From NCBI RefSeq assembly GCF_024346975.1, contig NZ_AP024885.1, positions 1,736,001-1,800,000 on the forward strand: a stretch of DNA of 64,000 nucleotides, read 5' to 3'. Below, piece by piece: positions 38,392-48,059 of this stretch. Both the position numbers and the translations under genes were made by a program. Numbering within the stretch: the stretch's first letter is position 1; each line of letters begins with the position of its first letter. The stretch is from Vibrio neonatus. GTDB lineage: Bacteria > Pseudomonadota > Gammaproteobacteria > Enterobacterales > Vibrionaceae. The notes beneath the pieces were generated by a model. That model had not been told where the DNA came from, made no database searches, and saw nothing but the letters and a program-made list of their open reading frames with translations.

Positions 38392-39897
38392 CTAGAGATT
38401 TTTATCATATAAACGAGAAACTCCATTGGTAGCGGCACCTTTTTGGATCAGTTCTTGGATTTTTTCGAGTAGCTTTTTGCTGTCATCTACATCGATAATT
38501 TCGTCTGCACAATCTTCAAAAGTCTTTTCAGCCGAGGCTTCAAAATCAATGCCGATCACACCAATATAAGGAAGACGATCATGATCTTCAAAATGTTTAC
38601 GGATCTTGTCACAGAGCCCAGCATTAACCAACTCAGAAAAAGTTTGTGTAAAAGGTTTCTCTTCACCATCACTCAATATTAGTAACATCTGTGCTCTTTT
38701 GTAATAATCTTCTAGGGCCTCTTCATTTTCCACCGTCGGTCTACCGTCAGCAAGTAACTGTGCTCCGCGAATCAGGCCCTGGTACACAGATGTCCAACCA
38801 CTGGCCTCCATATTCTGTATATTAGGTGCCTCAAGGGATAGAGGTAGGGTATAAAAACCAGAGTTAGTATTACAAAATCCAGTATCATACAGTTCTGTGC
38901 CGTTGCTGTTAGATCTAGGATGCAGATTCAAGTTTTCTGTCTTACTAATACGCCAATTTGCTACCGTTTTCTTAATATCAACATAGGATTTTGGATCTGG
39001 ATAGCGGTAATAATCAGTCTTAATATTTTCAGCCTCTATTTCATATTTAGATTCATAGAACACATCTCGAATGATTGCCGCCTGACGCTGAGCATCCTCT
39101 TGAGTCAGGTAACTCGGGCACTTGGAGCCGGAACTATAGCACTTAGTTACATCATTCCATGAATGTGCCCCCCATTGAACCCAATTTATATCTCCGTACG
39201 GAACAGAAACACCATTAACCGATTTAGTCACATACTCAAGTTCAGTTACACAGCGCATCTGATCATTGAGCTTTTCTTGGGTACGCATGTTAAAAGGTAC
39301 AAATCCAATTCGATGTGCATAACCAGCGTTAGTAGCACCACTAGACAAAAGGTCTTTGGATATAATACCAACTTGCTCCTTCAAATGGTCAATGCGATAT
39401 TTGTCACCCCACTTATTCACGGCCATAGACCCAGAAAAATCAGCAACAAACACAAGGTCTAAATCCGATGGCAACATATAAGTTCGCGCCATAGCATCAT
39501 TACCAACTTTATAAGATGAACTGTCTGACGAGCTATCAATAAAGCCCATTTGTCGTTCAAAGCCCACATCGGCACCCACTTCATACTGCACATAATAAAG
39601 TTGGTTGCCATCGATCTCTTCTTTCCCTTCGGTGCGAGTTACCTGAACATCACCAATATCTATATTAGGCAGATAATTTTCAAGATACTTACGCGCAAGT
39701 TCATCTGACACATGCTGTTCATCACTGTTAGCAATCGCAACGGCTAGCGTCGCGGCTTCAGTGGCATCAGCTAATCGATCTCGCTCTTGGATCATTCGAC
39801 CGCCTTCAATGGTCAATTGCGCCATACCGCCAATTGCCACCATACTCAAGGCAACAATAATTACCGCGACACCTTTTTGACGCTTAAAATTCTTCAT
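38392..39897 (-). CDS. tadG: TadG-like VWA-domain pilus assembly protein
   Basis: The 501-residue protein has a basic N-terminus and a pilin-like hydrophobic segment (KGVAVIIVALSMVAIGGMAQ). A von Willebrand A domain with the metal-binding DFSGS at residues 153-157 (LVFVADFSGSMAV) follows, with LLILSDGEEKPF further on. TadG proteins are needed for Flp pilus production and surface presentation; their exact role is unclear. It lies 16 bp after tadF and 7 bp before the OmpA gene. Confidence 0.88.
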   Translation of the reverse strand: MKNFKRQKGVAVIIVALSMVAIGGMAQLTIEGGRMIQERDRLADATEAATLAVAIANSDEQHVSDELARKYLENYLPNIDIGDVQVTRTEGKEEIDGNQLYYVQYEVGADVGFERQMGFIDSSSDSSSYKVGNDAMARTYMLPSDLDLVFVADFSGSMAVNKWGDKYRIDHLKEQVGIISKDLLSSGATNAGYAHRIGFVPFNMRTQEKLNDQMRCVTELEYVTKSVNGVSVPYGDINWVQWGAHSWNDVTKCYSSGSKCPSYLTQEDAQRQAAIIRDVFYESKYEIEAENIKTDYYRYPDPKSYVDIKKTVANWRISKTENLNLHPRSNSNGTELYDTGFCNTNSGFYTLPLSLEAPNIQNMEASGWTSVYQGLIRGAQLLADGRPTVENEEALEDYYKRAQMLLILSDGEEKPFTQTFSELVNAGLCDKIRKHFEDHDRLPYIGVIGIDFEASAEKTFEDCADEIIDVDDSKKLLEKIQELIQKGAATNGVSRLYDKNL

Positions 39898-39913
39898 ACC
39901 CTACCTTCCTTGT

Positions 39914-40447
39914 TTACCTTCCCGGCAACACCGATGAGCTATTGACATACCTCATACCGGGGAAATATTGAGAGAAACCTTCCATTTTCAAACACACTGT
40001 TACTTGATAAATAGGGAAAGTGACACCGTCTTCACGCACTGGGCGCAAATGATCTAATTCTGAAATAGCAGTTTGAGGCATACACTCCTCTCCACTATCT
40101 AAATCCTTACTAAAGCTGACTACATTAGGATTACCGTCGGTATAACCCTCTACAGTTAGCCCATATCCATCTTGCTTCTCTGGAGCCTGTCTTCGTAACA
40201 AGTCAGCCGCTATATCGTTGATTAAGTCAAAGTCAGCTTGATTAAGACTGTGCCTAGCATCAAAAAAACGAGAACGCTCTTTAGTTGCTGTTGCTAATGA
40301 GTAGCTGACACGGCTTGCTTGGGTCTTCGCTGAGATCATTTGCGCCAAATCTGCAATAAAAAACATCATAATGACCAGCACCGTCATGCCAAATACCGCT
40401 TCGACGGTAAAACCGCCTTTTTGCTTGTCTTGATTATGCATCTTCAT
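39914..40447 (-). CDS. tadF: TadF pseudopilin
   Basis: This 177-residue protein has a short basic leader and the prepilin-like junction KGGFTVEAVFGMTVLVIMMF, with glutamate five residues after the glycine, as expected for a TadV substrate. TadE and TadF are minor pseudopilins of the Tad system. It overlaps tadE by 14 bp; an ATG two codons later is also possible. The role is by position and motif. Confidence 0.85.
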   Translation of the reverse strand: MKMHNQDKQKGGFTVEAVFGMTVLVIMMFFIADLAQMISAKTQASRVSYSLATATKERSRFFDARHSLNQADFDLINDIAADLLRRQAPEKQDGYGLTVEGYTDGNPNVVSFSKDLDSGEECMPQTAISELDHLRPVREDGVTFPIYQVTVCLKMEGFSQYFPGMRYVNSSSVLPGR

Positions 40448-40907
40448 CTTCCCAGCCTTCGTGCTCTTGCACAGTCATAATGCGTCGAGTGATATTAGCC
40501 GAGGGAAGCAAGGTATCGAACACAACTGGGCTATAGCGATAAGTCAATTCATAGATGACAATAGGACACCGTTCTCCACATCCTTTTTCGACCGTATCTG
40601 AAGCAACATCAGGTAAAGATGCATAGCGGAAAATGGTAAATTCAAAGTTATCAGCGGTAACTAAGCCAATTTGATTCCAAAAAGAATCGTCATCTTCAAA
40701 GATTTCTTGTAAACGATCTTCATAAGCCACTTCCAATGTTTGACCATCGAAAATCCGAACTTTTCGGGTGCTTTCAGACAAAGTTGTGTCTGTCATATTC
40801 ACGGAATAACCAAAACGTGCCATTTCAAACACAGCGAACAATACAAAGAAAAGAGCGAACCCTCCTAAGCCAAATTCAATTGATATCACGCCTTTTTGCT
40901 TATTCAT
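40434..40907 (-). CDS. tadE: TadE pseudopilin
   Basis: The protein starts MNKQKGVISIEFGLGGFALF, a processed-pseudopilin motif, and has a periplasmic domain containing a CGERC pair. It is TadE by its place between tadD and tadF. I use the ATG at 40907 (157 residues); a TTG three codons upstream keeps the frame but lies only 4 bp after the tadD stop. TadE is thought to be cleaved by the TadV peptidase. Confidence 0.85.
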   Translation of the reverse strand: MNKQKGVISIEFGLGGFALFFVLFAVFEMARFGYSVNMTDTTLSESTRKVRIFDGQTLEVAYEDRLQEIFEDDDSFWNQIGLVTADNFEFTIFRYASLPDVASDTVEKGCGERCPIVIYELTYRYSPVVFDTLLPSANITRRIMTVQEHEGWEDEDA

Positions 40908-40920
40908 TAATGCCAACCAC

Positions 40921-41985
40921 TTATCGAGTTACTTGAATAAAATATTCATGGGGGTTTAATATTTCTTGGTGTTGCTTAGCAAAACTCATCGCTTGTCGAT
41001 AAGAGGCAAAATTACCACTAAGCAGTCGATACCAAGTTTCAGAGTTTTGCAGCTCTACAGGACGAATAGTAATAGGTAATTGAGTACTCAATAAGCCGTT
41101 TCTTTTTTCTAGAGCCTCGGCCATAGTGTCGTATGCACCTAACTGAATGTGATAGGTTCTTTTAGACTTTGAAGCACTCTTTTTTACAGGTTTTTTTTGA
41201 GACTTTTGTTCAACAGACTGAGCGGTAAAAAACTCTTCAGCTGAAATGGTGGTGACTTCCACTTCATCGCTAACAACATCATTCTTCAAAGTCACCACAG
41301 AGCTATCCGCATTTTCATCAACAGAAGATATATCGGTGAGTAAAGAAGAGTTTTCACCTTGTTCCTCTTTCTTTTGCTTCAACATGCTAATTTCTAAATT
41401 GGCATTAATCGTTTCATTGCTCGAATCTTTTTCATAAAGCGGCAGTAAAATATCGATAGCCGATTGGTAATCGCGCTGATAAATGTACACCATGGCGATA
41501 TTATTTTTAACACTTACATCGTCATAGCCGCGCAATCTTGCCTTATTGAAGCTATCAATTGCCATTGAATACTGTTTAGTTTGCGCAAGAGCAATACCTT
41601 GCTGCATATATAGCTCGGCACTGTTTAACCCTTTATCAATAGCTTGCTTATATTTTACTAATGCACTGCTAAAGTCTAGATTGCGAGCCTGAACCTGCCC
41701 TTTAATAAAATACGCAGTTGCAGATGGATTTGGTGACAATGACAATACTCGCTGAATATAAAAATCAGCAGATTCAAGGTCGCCGTAACTTAAATATGCC
41801 TGCGCTAAATCTTGCTGTGCTTGCCAATCACTTTGATCATCAATCACTTTCTTTTTATAAAACTCAATTAAGCCTGGGTAATTTTGGCTTACAGTAAATT
41901 GACTAATTGCCTGCTGATCTGAGACCTTGTTTGTAGTCGTACATCCAGTTACAAACAGAGCTAAAGCAATAATTAAATACTTCAT
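40921..41985 (-). CDS. tadD: TadD lipoprotein with TPR and SPOR domains
   Basis: The 354-residue protein has a lipobox (LFVTGC, lipidated C15) and tetratricopeptide repeats over about residues 35-200 (YLSYGDLESADFYIQRVLSL). A low-complexity linker and a C-terminal SPOR domain (YHIQLGAYDTMAEALEKRNG) follow. TadD acts as an outer-membrane pilotin-like factor for Flp pilus assembly. The SPOR domain, which binds peptidoglycan at division sites, is not part of the basic TadD. It is 1 bp from tadC. Confidence 0.88.
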   Translation of the reverse strand: MKYLIIALALFVTGCTTTNKVSDQQAISQFTVSQNYPGLIEFYKKKVIDDQSDWQAQQDLAQAYLSYGDLESADFYIQRVLSLSPNPSATAYFIKGQVQARNLDFSSALVKYKQAIDKGLNSAELYMQQGIALAQTKQYSMAIDSFNKARLRGYDDVSVKNNIAMVYIYQRDYQSAIDILLPLYEKDSSNETINANLEISMLKQKKEEQGENSSLLTDISSVDENADSSVVTLKNDVVSDEVEVTTISAEEFFTAQSVEQKSQKKPVKKSASKSKRTYHIQLGAYDTMAEALEKRNGLLSTQLPITIRPVELQNSETWYRLLSGNFASYRQAMSFAKQHQEILNPHEYFIQVTR

Positions 41986-41986
41986 A

Positions 41987-42832
41987 CTAATTACCTGACA
42001 TCATACGGGATATACCTGGAGCCAAAATCAATATAATAATTGGAAACATAATAAATAAAATTAATGGCGCACTCATTTTTGCGGCTAACTTACCTATTTT
42101 CTCTTCCATTATTAATATTTGTTCATTACGAAAGTCTTCCGCTAAATCAGATAATACAGGTGCTACAGATGTACCATATTGAATATTTTGGGTTAACGTC
42201 AATGTAAAACTTCGAACTTGAGGAGTAGGAACTCGCCTGCTAAGATCAGACAAAGCAGCCTCCATACCTTTTACTTCCGCTGCATCAGAGGTTTTACGAA
42301 TTTGATAACAAAGGTCTTTATCAAAACTCTTCAGCTCATTACCTAAATATCTGAATGCAGCCTCTAATGTCATACCTGTTTGTACACATACTGACATCAT
42401 GTCAATCATATAAGGAAGTTGACGAGAGTTTTTTTCTATTAGTTTTTTCTTTCGCATCGCTAAATAACTATCTGGAATAATAATAACAGTTACAATAGCT
42501 ATCATAACACTAATTAACATGGATTTTGTTTCATAGACAAATAATAATATACAAATACTTGATAAAATTAATAGACCTATTTTTATTGGTGTATAATAGC
42601 GAAGTAACTCACGATTATATATTCCAGCATCTTCAAACTTATCACGCATTTCTCGCTGTTTGATTCTCCCAAAACTACCAATAATCTCATGAAATAAACT
42701 AAAATTGATATGCTTCCTATCGTCTAGAAAAGTTTTAACCTTATATTTATTAGCTTTATACTCTAGATAACGAGTAATTCCATACGCTATTATTGCAGAT
42801 ATCAATATAAAAAATGTAATAACTATCATCAA
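41987..42832 (-). CDS. tadC: TadC inner-membrane platform protein
   Basis: TadC pairs with TadB as the inner-membrane platform of the Tad secretion machine. The 281-residue protein has an N-terminal helix, a T2SS GspF-like cytoplasmic domain (QLPYMIDMMSVCVQTGMTLE) and C-terminal helices (APLILFIMFPIIILILAPGI). It overlaps tadB by 4 bp. Its coding sequence is notably AT-rich. Confidence 0.93.
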   Translation of the reverse strand: MMIVITFFILISAIIAYGITRYLEYKANKYKVKTFLDDRKHINFSLFHEIIGSFGRIKQREMRDKFEDAGIYNRELLRYYTPIKIGLLILSSICILLFVYETKSMLISVMIAIVTVIIIPDSYLAMRKKKLIEKNSRQLPYMIDMMSVCVQTGMTLEAAFRYLGNELKSFDKDLCYQIRKTSDAAEVKGMEAALSDLSRRVPTPQVRSFTLTLTQNIQYGTSVAPVLSDLAEDFRNEQILIMEEKIGKLAAKMSAPLILFIMFPIIILILAPGISRMMSGN

Positions 42833-43740
42833 CGAATACTCTTAACTAACCACCAAACTAGGAACATACCAACTCCCTCACTTATCAATAAATAATAGAG
42901 AATCCAACGTCCATCTGGATGAAATAAAACATAATTAAGATCTTCTGGATTAACCCAATTGAGGAAAATTAAAAAAAGAAACGGAATTGCCCCTACTATT
43001 TTTGCTGATATACGAGCTTCAGAAGTCATTGCCATCTTTTTCTTTTCTAGATTGCGGGCTTCTACCAGAACTCGAATCAACTTCCCAAGAACGCTCTTTA
43101 GCTGACCACCTCGCTCCATGTTGGCGCGAATGGTAATCACAAAAAACAAAAATGCAGGATAAGGGAAACGCTTACATGAGCGCTCGAAAATAGTTGCAAC
43201 TTCCTCCCCGAGCCGCATACGATCTGAAATATCTTTAAACTCTCTACCTACATCGTTATCTGATACTTTAGAAACGTAAGCAAAAGCAGCGTTAATACTC
43301 TCGCCTGCCGTTACTGCACTCATTAAAATGTTCAACGCATCGGGAAAATCGGTATCAAACGCTTTACGTCTTTTATCAACCAGCGAGCGAATGCCAAAGA
43401 ACAAACCTAGCACGGTTACAGCAATACAAATTTCAGTTTGTGGAAAGCTCAGCCACTTCTGGTTAACAAACACTGCGGCAGCGTTAATCACCGTAATAAA
43501 AACAATAATTTTGGGGATGGGAAACTTACCAAGAGCCGCTGAAATAACATTCCACAAACTAGTTAAACTCTGTAAAAACTGAGACTTAGTCAGTCCTTTG
43601 ATATCTACGGCAGATACCTCTTTGTTTTTTTTCTGAGTGGCGTGTTCCAAAAATACATAACGGGGGTCAGGTTTGCGCTTAAAATATAGCGCTAAGCCCA
43701 GCCCTAACACAGCAATAGTTAAAAACGCCCAACTCATCAT
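42829..43740 (-). CDS. tadB: TadB inner-membrane platform protein
   Basis: The 303-residue protein has membrane helices at both ends and a GspF-like cytoplasmic domain (FPDALNILMSAVTAGESINA, then GGQLKSVLGKLIRVLVEARN), typical of TadB. It works with TadC and the ATPase TadA. It overlaps both neighbours by 4 bp. Confidence 0.93.
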   Translation of the reverse strand: MMSWAFLTIAVLGLGLALYFKRKPDPRYVFLEHATQKKNKEVSAVDIKGLTKSQFLQSLTSLWNVISAALGKFPIPKIIVFITVINAAAVFVNQKWLSFPQTEICIAVTVLGLFFGIRSLVDKRRKAFDTDFPDALNILMSAVTAGESINAAFAYVSKVSDNDVGREFKDISDRMRLGEEVATIFERSCKRFPYPAFLFFVITIRANMERGGQLKSVLGKLIRVLVEARNLEKKKMAMTSEARISAKIVGAIPFLFLIFLNWVNPEDLNYVLFHPDGRWILYYLLISEGVGMFLVWWLVKSIR

Positions 43741-45020
43741 ACTGGCTCCGCTTCCATCTCGAAGGCAGCTTCTAATTCACGAGATAACCCGTATTCAGAA
43801 GCACTAATGTGAATCTGTGAGCGACTCGGCAAGCCAGAGGTGACAAATTGTCCACTTACCTTATCTTTTCCTTGTTCATCATCCGGCGCAAAACGGAAAA
43901 TTTCTTCCATTACCGGTGCTTCACCTTCCAATCCATACAACTCAGAAATACTGGTGACTTTACGGCTACCATCACGCAAGCGGTTAACCTGAATGATTAA
44001 ATGCACTGCAGATACAATAGTTCGACGAATAGCCGCAAGAGGCAAAGCAAGGTTTGCCATCATTACCATGGATTCAATTCGAGATAATGCATCACGAGGT
44101 GTGTTGGCGTGCAACGTTGACATCGAACCATCGTGACCTGTATTCATAGCTTGGAGCATTTCAAACGCTTCCGCGCCGCGGCACTCGCCAAGGATGATGC
44201 GTTCAGGACGCATACGTAGGGCATTTATTACTAAATCACGCTGAGTAATTGCGCCAGAGCCTTCTGTACTGGCCGGGCGAGTTTCTAGGCGCACAACGTG
44301 AGGCTGCTGAATACGAAGTTCCGCGGCATCTTCAATGGTTAAAATGCGCTCATCATTACCAATGTATTGAGAAAGAGCATTTAACATGGTGGTTTTTCCT
44401 GAGCCTGTACCACCAGAGATAATGATATTTAAACGACACCTAGCTGCGATCATCAATACACGAGCCATAGCAGGAGACATAGCGCCAAAGCCTACTAACT
44501 CTCGCAAACCTAATTTCTGCTCTTTAAACTTACGAATCGAGATGGCAACCCCATCTAACGCGATCGGTGGAATCACAACATTTACGCGGCTACCATCAGC
44601 AAGACGGGCATCACATAAAGGGCTAGATTCGTCCACGCGGCGACCGACGTTATTGGCGATTCGCTTGGCAATTTCTAACAGCTGTTTATGGTTGATAAAC
44701 GAAATGTCGGCTTTTTGCGTCTTACCGTTACGCTCAATAAATACCTCATCCACACCATTTACCATAATGTCAGAAATCGATTCGTCTTCCATTAACTGTT
44801 GCAATGGCCCTAAGCCAATCAGTTCATCAACCAAATTTTTGGTAAGCTCACTGCGAGTTACTGAGGGCACAGGGACAGGATAGTTTTCGCACAACTTAGC
44901 GATAGCTCTTTCTATCTGTTTAGTAAGCTCTTCTCGAGTCATGTCATTGAGAATTCCCGCATCAATGACTTCAAAAATTTTGGCTCTAAATTGTTCGTAT
45001 AACTCTCGGGTTAAGCTCAT
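43737..45020 (-). CDS. tadA: TadA (CpaF) pilus assembly ATPase
   Basis: TadA is the hexameric ATPase powering Flp pilus extension, and in related systems retraction. The 427-residue protein has the CpaF N-terminal domain and Walker A at residues 203-210 (GGTGSGKT). The Asp box (RILTIEDAAELRI), Walker B region (RPERIILGECRGAEAFEMLQ) and His box (NTGHDGSMSTLHANTPRDAL) follow. It overlaps tadZ and tadB by 4 bp each. Confidence 0.97.
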   Translation of the reverse strand: MSLTRELYEQFRAKIFEVIDAGILNDMTREELTKQIERAIAKLCENYPVPVPSVTRSELTKNLVDELIGLGPLQQLMEDESISDIMVNGVDEVFIERNGKTQKADISFINHKQLLEIAKRIANNVGRRVDESSPLCDARLADGSRVNVVIPPIALDGVAISIRKFKEQKLGLRELVGFGAMSPAMARVLMIAARCRLNIIISGGTGSGKTTMLNALSQYIGNDERILTIEDAAELRIQQPHVVRLETRPASTEGSGAITQRDLVINALRMRPERIILGECRGAEAFEMLQAMNTGHDGSMSTLHANTPRDALSRIESMVMMANLALPLAAIRRTIVSAVHLIIQVNRLRDGSRKVTSISELYGLEGEAPVMEEIFRFAPDDEQGKDKVSGQFVTSGLPSRSQIHISASEYGLSRELEAAFEMEAEPV

Positions 45021-46285
45021 TTCTTACCTCGCTTTAAAGAAAACTTGGCAAATAATCCCGATTTTTTATTAGGGTTTTGTCCGTTGATCGCCATCGACAA
45101 TTGAGTAAATGGCGTTTGCTTACCTTTTTCTAATTGATGCAGTTTTTTTCCATCAATTAGCTGCTTGGATGCTGTTTTGTAGAATGGAATTATTACATCA
45201 GCTTTTACCTTCAAAAAGCGTTCAACTTCTTCAAGATTAAGGTTAAACGAACCCTCTGGGCGATGATGATTAACTACCACCATGACACGCGGGCGAACCA
45301 GTTGCGGAATGGCAATATCTTTTATCTTATCTAACAGCCTTTGAGTCGCTCGTACGCCAGATACAGAAGGCTCTGTCACCAATACAACGACATCGTTTTC
45401 GAACATTAATTTTTGCGGATTTAAAGGAAAATCTAATGAACCAGAAAAATCGCTGATCATAAAGTTAGCTTGACGAGCCAATTTTTCACTGATGATATTG
45501 GTGTATTTTTCTAGCTCTTCAATTTTGTCTTTGCCAGTAAAACCAAGGTAAAAGAAATTATGCTCCACTTCATTTAGATAACTGGTAGCTGACTCTTCAT
45601 CAAGCTTGCTAGGCTCAACAGTAATACTGCTAACATCAACTTGTTCAAGATCTTTTTGACTAAGAATGATGTCTATATTGCTCTGTGTGTAATGATGATC
45701 GACCAAGATCGTACGACTGCCTTTTTTAGCCAGTAGCACACTCAGCTCGGTTGCAATAACCGAAGTACCAATACCGCCTTTTGTACCTACTACCGCAACT
45801 CGCTTGGCTTTTCGAAAATAGCCACTTTCATAGCGTTTTCTTTCATCAAGGCTGGCTTGCTTTAAACATTCAATCAGCTCAGCTCTATCTACCGGCCATG
45901 GCAGATAATAAAAACCGAGTTTTTCAAGTCGGCGTAATACATGAATTGAATCTGTTTGACCCAGTAAAATCACGGTTTTGTTATTCGGCAGTGTGGCATT
46001 AATCTCTTGCGCGTCCGCTTCAATATCAACGGACGAAGTTAATTGCACTAGTACTACATCACCTAACGCTTGATCTTTTTCAGGTTGAGGAGTGCCTTTA
46101 AAACATTTGGGTTCTTCTAAACCTTCGAAAACATACGCTTCGATAACCGCTTCTTTACATTCGTTATCGGAGAAAAACAGCGTTGCCCCCCCACTTTGCT
46201 TCGGCGCAACGCTTTTTGGTGTGGCTGTTTTTTTCTTATCTATATCAAGAGAGAGCTCTTCGGAGAGATCGAACATATTGGCCAT
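45017..46285 (-). CDS. tadZ: TadZ (CpaE-like) polar localisation ATPase
   Basis: TadZ places the Tad machine at a cell pole. The 422-residue protein has a receiver-like N-terminal domain and a ParA/MinD-type ATPase domain. The degenerate P-loop TKGGIGTSVIATE (residues 168-180) keeps the first lysine but lacks the GKT lysine, as is usual in TadZ/CpaE. It shares one base with the upstream lipoprotein gene and overlaps tadA by 4 bp. Confidence 0.9.
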   Translation of the reverse strand: MANMFDLSEELSLDIDKKKTATPKSVAPKQSGGATLFFSDNECKEAVIEAYVFEGLEEPKCFKGTPQPEKDQALGDVVLVQLTSSVDIEADAQEINATLPNNKTVILLGQTDSIHVLRRLEKLGFYYLPWPVDRAELIECLKQASLDERKRYESGYFRKAKRVAVVGTKGGIGTSVIATELSVLLAKKGSRTILVDHHYTQSNIDIILSQKDLEQVDVSSITVEPSKLDEESATSYLNEVEHNFFYLGFTGKDKIEELEKYTNIISEKLARQANFMISDFSGSLDFPLNPQKLMFENDVVVLVTEPSVSGVRATQRLLDKIKDIAIPQLVRPRVMVVVNHHRPEGSFNLNLEEVERFLKVKADVIIPFYKTASKQLIDGKKLHQLEKGKQTPFTQLSMAINGQNPNKKSGLFAKFSLKRGKK

Positions 46286-46743
46286 TAATTTACTCTCGTA
46301 CCAGGATTAACAAGTTGAATCGTTCTATTGGTTTCTACCGCGCAACCCGCTTGAGGATGAGGCTTTACGATCGTCAGAGGACGGCAATAATCAACCACTG
46401 ATTGCCATTGAGAAACAATTAAAGTGAGAGATTGTCCTTGCTGCTGTGAATGACTTTCTATCCAATCAGGGCGAACATGAATTGACTTTAAAAACTGCAC
46501 AATTTGCTCACCTTGCTGTTGAAACTGTGCTGGCACGTAAAGATCATAACGAACTTGCTTTTCATCAAACTGACTTACAATTTCTTGAATACGCTCGAAT
46601 TCAATTTTCTGCGCCAAAGATTCAAAACTAAGCTCAAATTTATGTTGCTCTTGGTAGGCGACAGTTTCAGTGCCTCTATGCTGCAGAGCGTGATCCGCAC
46701 ATCCAGCGATAACCAATACAAGTAGTATTAATAAGGGTTTCAT
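46285..46743 (-). CDS. CpaD/RcpB-like Tad lipoprotein
   Basis: The 152-residue product has a lipobox (VIAGC) and a C-terminal segment, CRPLTIVKPHPQAGCAVETN followed by NPGTRV, that resembles the CpaD signature (GC..NL..NP). It stands between the secretin and tadZ, the place of rcpB/cpaD in Tad loci, where the protein gates or stabilises the secretin. The sequence is diverged and the family call rests on this motif and position. Confidence 0.72.
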   Translation of the reverse strand: MKPLLILLVLVIAGCADHALQHRGTETVAYQEQHKFELSFESLAQKIEFERIQEIVSQFDEKQVRYDLYVPAQFQQQGEQIVQFLKSIHVRPDWIESHSQQQGQSLTLIVSQWQSVVDYCRPLTIVKPHPQAGCAVETNRTIQLVNPGTRVN

Positions 46744-48059
46744 TGTGCAAAACCTCCGCTATTAAGAAGCTCTATCAAATTAGAGTCTTGTTGATCTTGC
46801 TCAGCAAATTCTTTACTCATACCCATCCAACGGCTTAAGGTGTTGGTTTTATGGATTCTAGGAATAACCAATTCATTCGCTTTGGTCGGCTTAACCAAAT
46901 TCACTGTGGCGATAATAACCACTTCGGTGGTTTTTCTATTAGTGGTCGCTTTACTAAATAAAGCGCCAAACAGCGGGATATCGCCCAATAAAGGGATTTT
47001 CTGTAATGATTCAATGTCTTCGGTATTCATCAAACCACCAATCATAAAGGTTTGACCATCAGCGATTTGAATCGTGGTGTTGGCTTTCCGGGTTGCCAAT
47101 TGAGGTACTTCTGCTGTGGTCGTTTTGTAGATTTGCTCTACCACACTGACACTTGGCTGTACGCGCAAGCGTATTTCCTGCTCGTTATGCACTTTTGCCG
47201 CAATATCTAAGCCAATACCAAACTCTTTAAAACTGATGGTTGTACCATTGGTATCTGAGGTGATCATAGGGATTTCACCACCAACCAAAAAAGAGGCTTC
47301 TTGACCAGAGAGTACCGTTAGATTTGGCTCCGCCAATACTTCACCTAAATTATCATTAGCTAATGCAGTAATGGTGGCGGAGATATCTGAAGCAGTAAGG
47401 TCGGGGAAAGTAAATACGCCGGGAGATCCGCCAGAAGTCCAATCAATGCCGACTGTTTCACGAAACTCACTGCCTACAGCGGCAATGGTAGTACGTACAT
47501 TGACCTGAAACGGAGAGCTCATTTCTAAGCCTTCAATCAAGCCATCATAAGTATTGTTTCGATAAAACTCAGTTTGAGGATCGGCCATTGTCAAAGGCGC
47601 ATCAGTAGTGGGAAAACGTGCCACTGGCTGTTTATCGAGCATGCTAGCAACTAACGCATAAATGCCGTCGCGCTGTTTCTCGGTAAATACGAACCCATTC
47701 ACCGCAACTTTAGAGCCCATAGAGACCACTTCGATATCCAGTTCTGGATAGCGCTTCTTAATTTCATCACGAACTTTATTGAGGGGCTGGGTGACTTCAA
47801 CCACTCTTGAGACTACAAGGCGGCCATCGATATCGTAAATCATCAAACGTGTCTGACCGAGGGAACTGCCAAACACTACAATTTGACGCTCGTTGATTAC
47901 CTTATAATCCGCAATCGTCGGTTGGCTCATAAAAACCGTGCCGATTTGCTGTTTAGTACGCACTGAGCGAGCGTCATTCAGCGGAATCAAATAGGCGAAC
48001 GCTTGCGTTGAAACAAAGCAAAGCACCAATATCAGTTTGCTACACCATTTATTAAGCAT
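46740..48059 (-). CDS. rcpA: RcpA (CpaC) Tad secretin
   Basis: RcpA forms the outer-membrane channel for the Flp pilus. The 439-residue protein has a signal peptide (ending QAFA) and the N-terminal pilus-secretin/BON region (YKVINERQIVVFGSSLGQTR). The secretin core follows, with DGQTFMIGGLMNTEDIESLQ and KIPLLGDIPLFGALF. It overlaps the rcpB-like gene by 4 bp and shares one base with rcpC. Confidence 0.95.
   Translation of the reverse strand: MLNKWCSKLILVLCFVSTQAFAYLIPLNDARSVRTKQQIGTVFMSQPTIADYKVINERQIVVFGSSLGQTRLMIYDIDGRLVVSRVVEVTQPLNKVRDEIKKRYPELDIEVVSMGSKVAVNGFVFTEKQRDGIYALVASMLDKQPVARFPTTDAPLTMADPQTEFYRNNTYDGLIEGLEMSSPFQVNVRTTIAAVGSEFRETVGIDWTSGGSPGVFTFPDLTASDISATITALANDNLGEVLAEPNLTVLSGQEASFLVGGEIPMITSDTNGTTISFKEFGIGLDIAAKVHNEQEIRLRVQPSVSVVEQIYKTTTAEVPQLATRKANTTIQIADGQTFMIGGLMNTEDIESLQKIPLLGDIPLFGALFSKATTNRKTTEVVIIATVNLVKPTKANELVIPRIHKTNTLSRWMGMSKEFAEQDQQDSNLIELLNSGGFAQ

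Noticed and set aside
44386..44883. 165-codon plus-strand ORF over tadA
   Set aside because: It lies opposite the conserved TadA ATPase core and has no recognisable motif.
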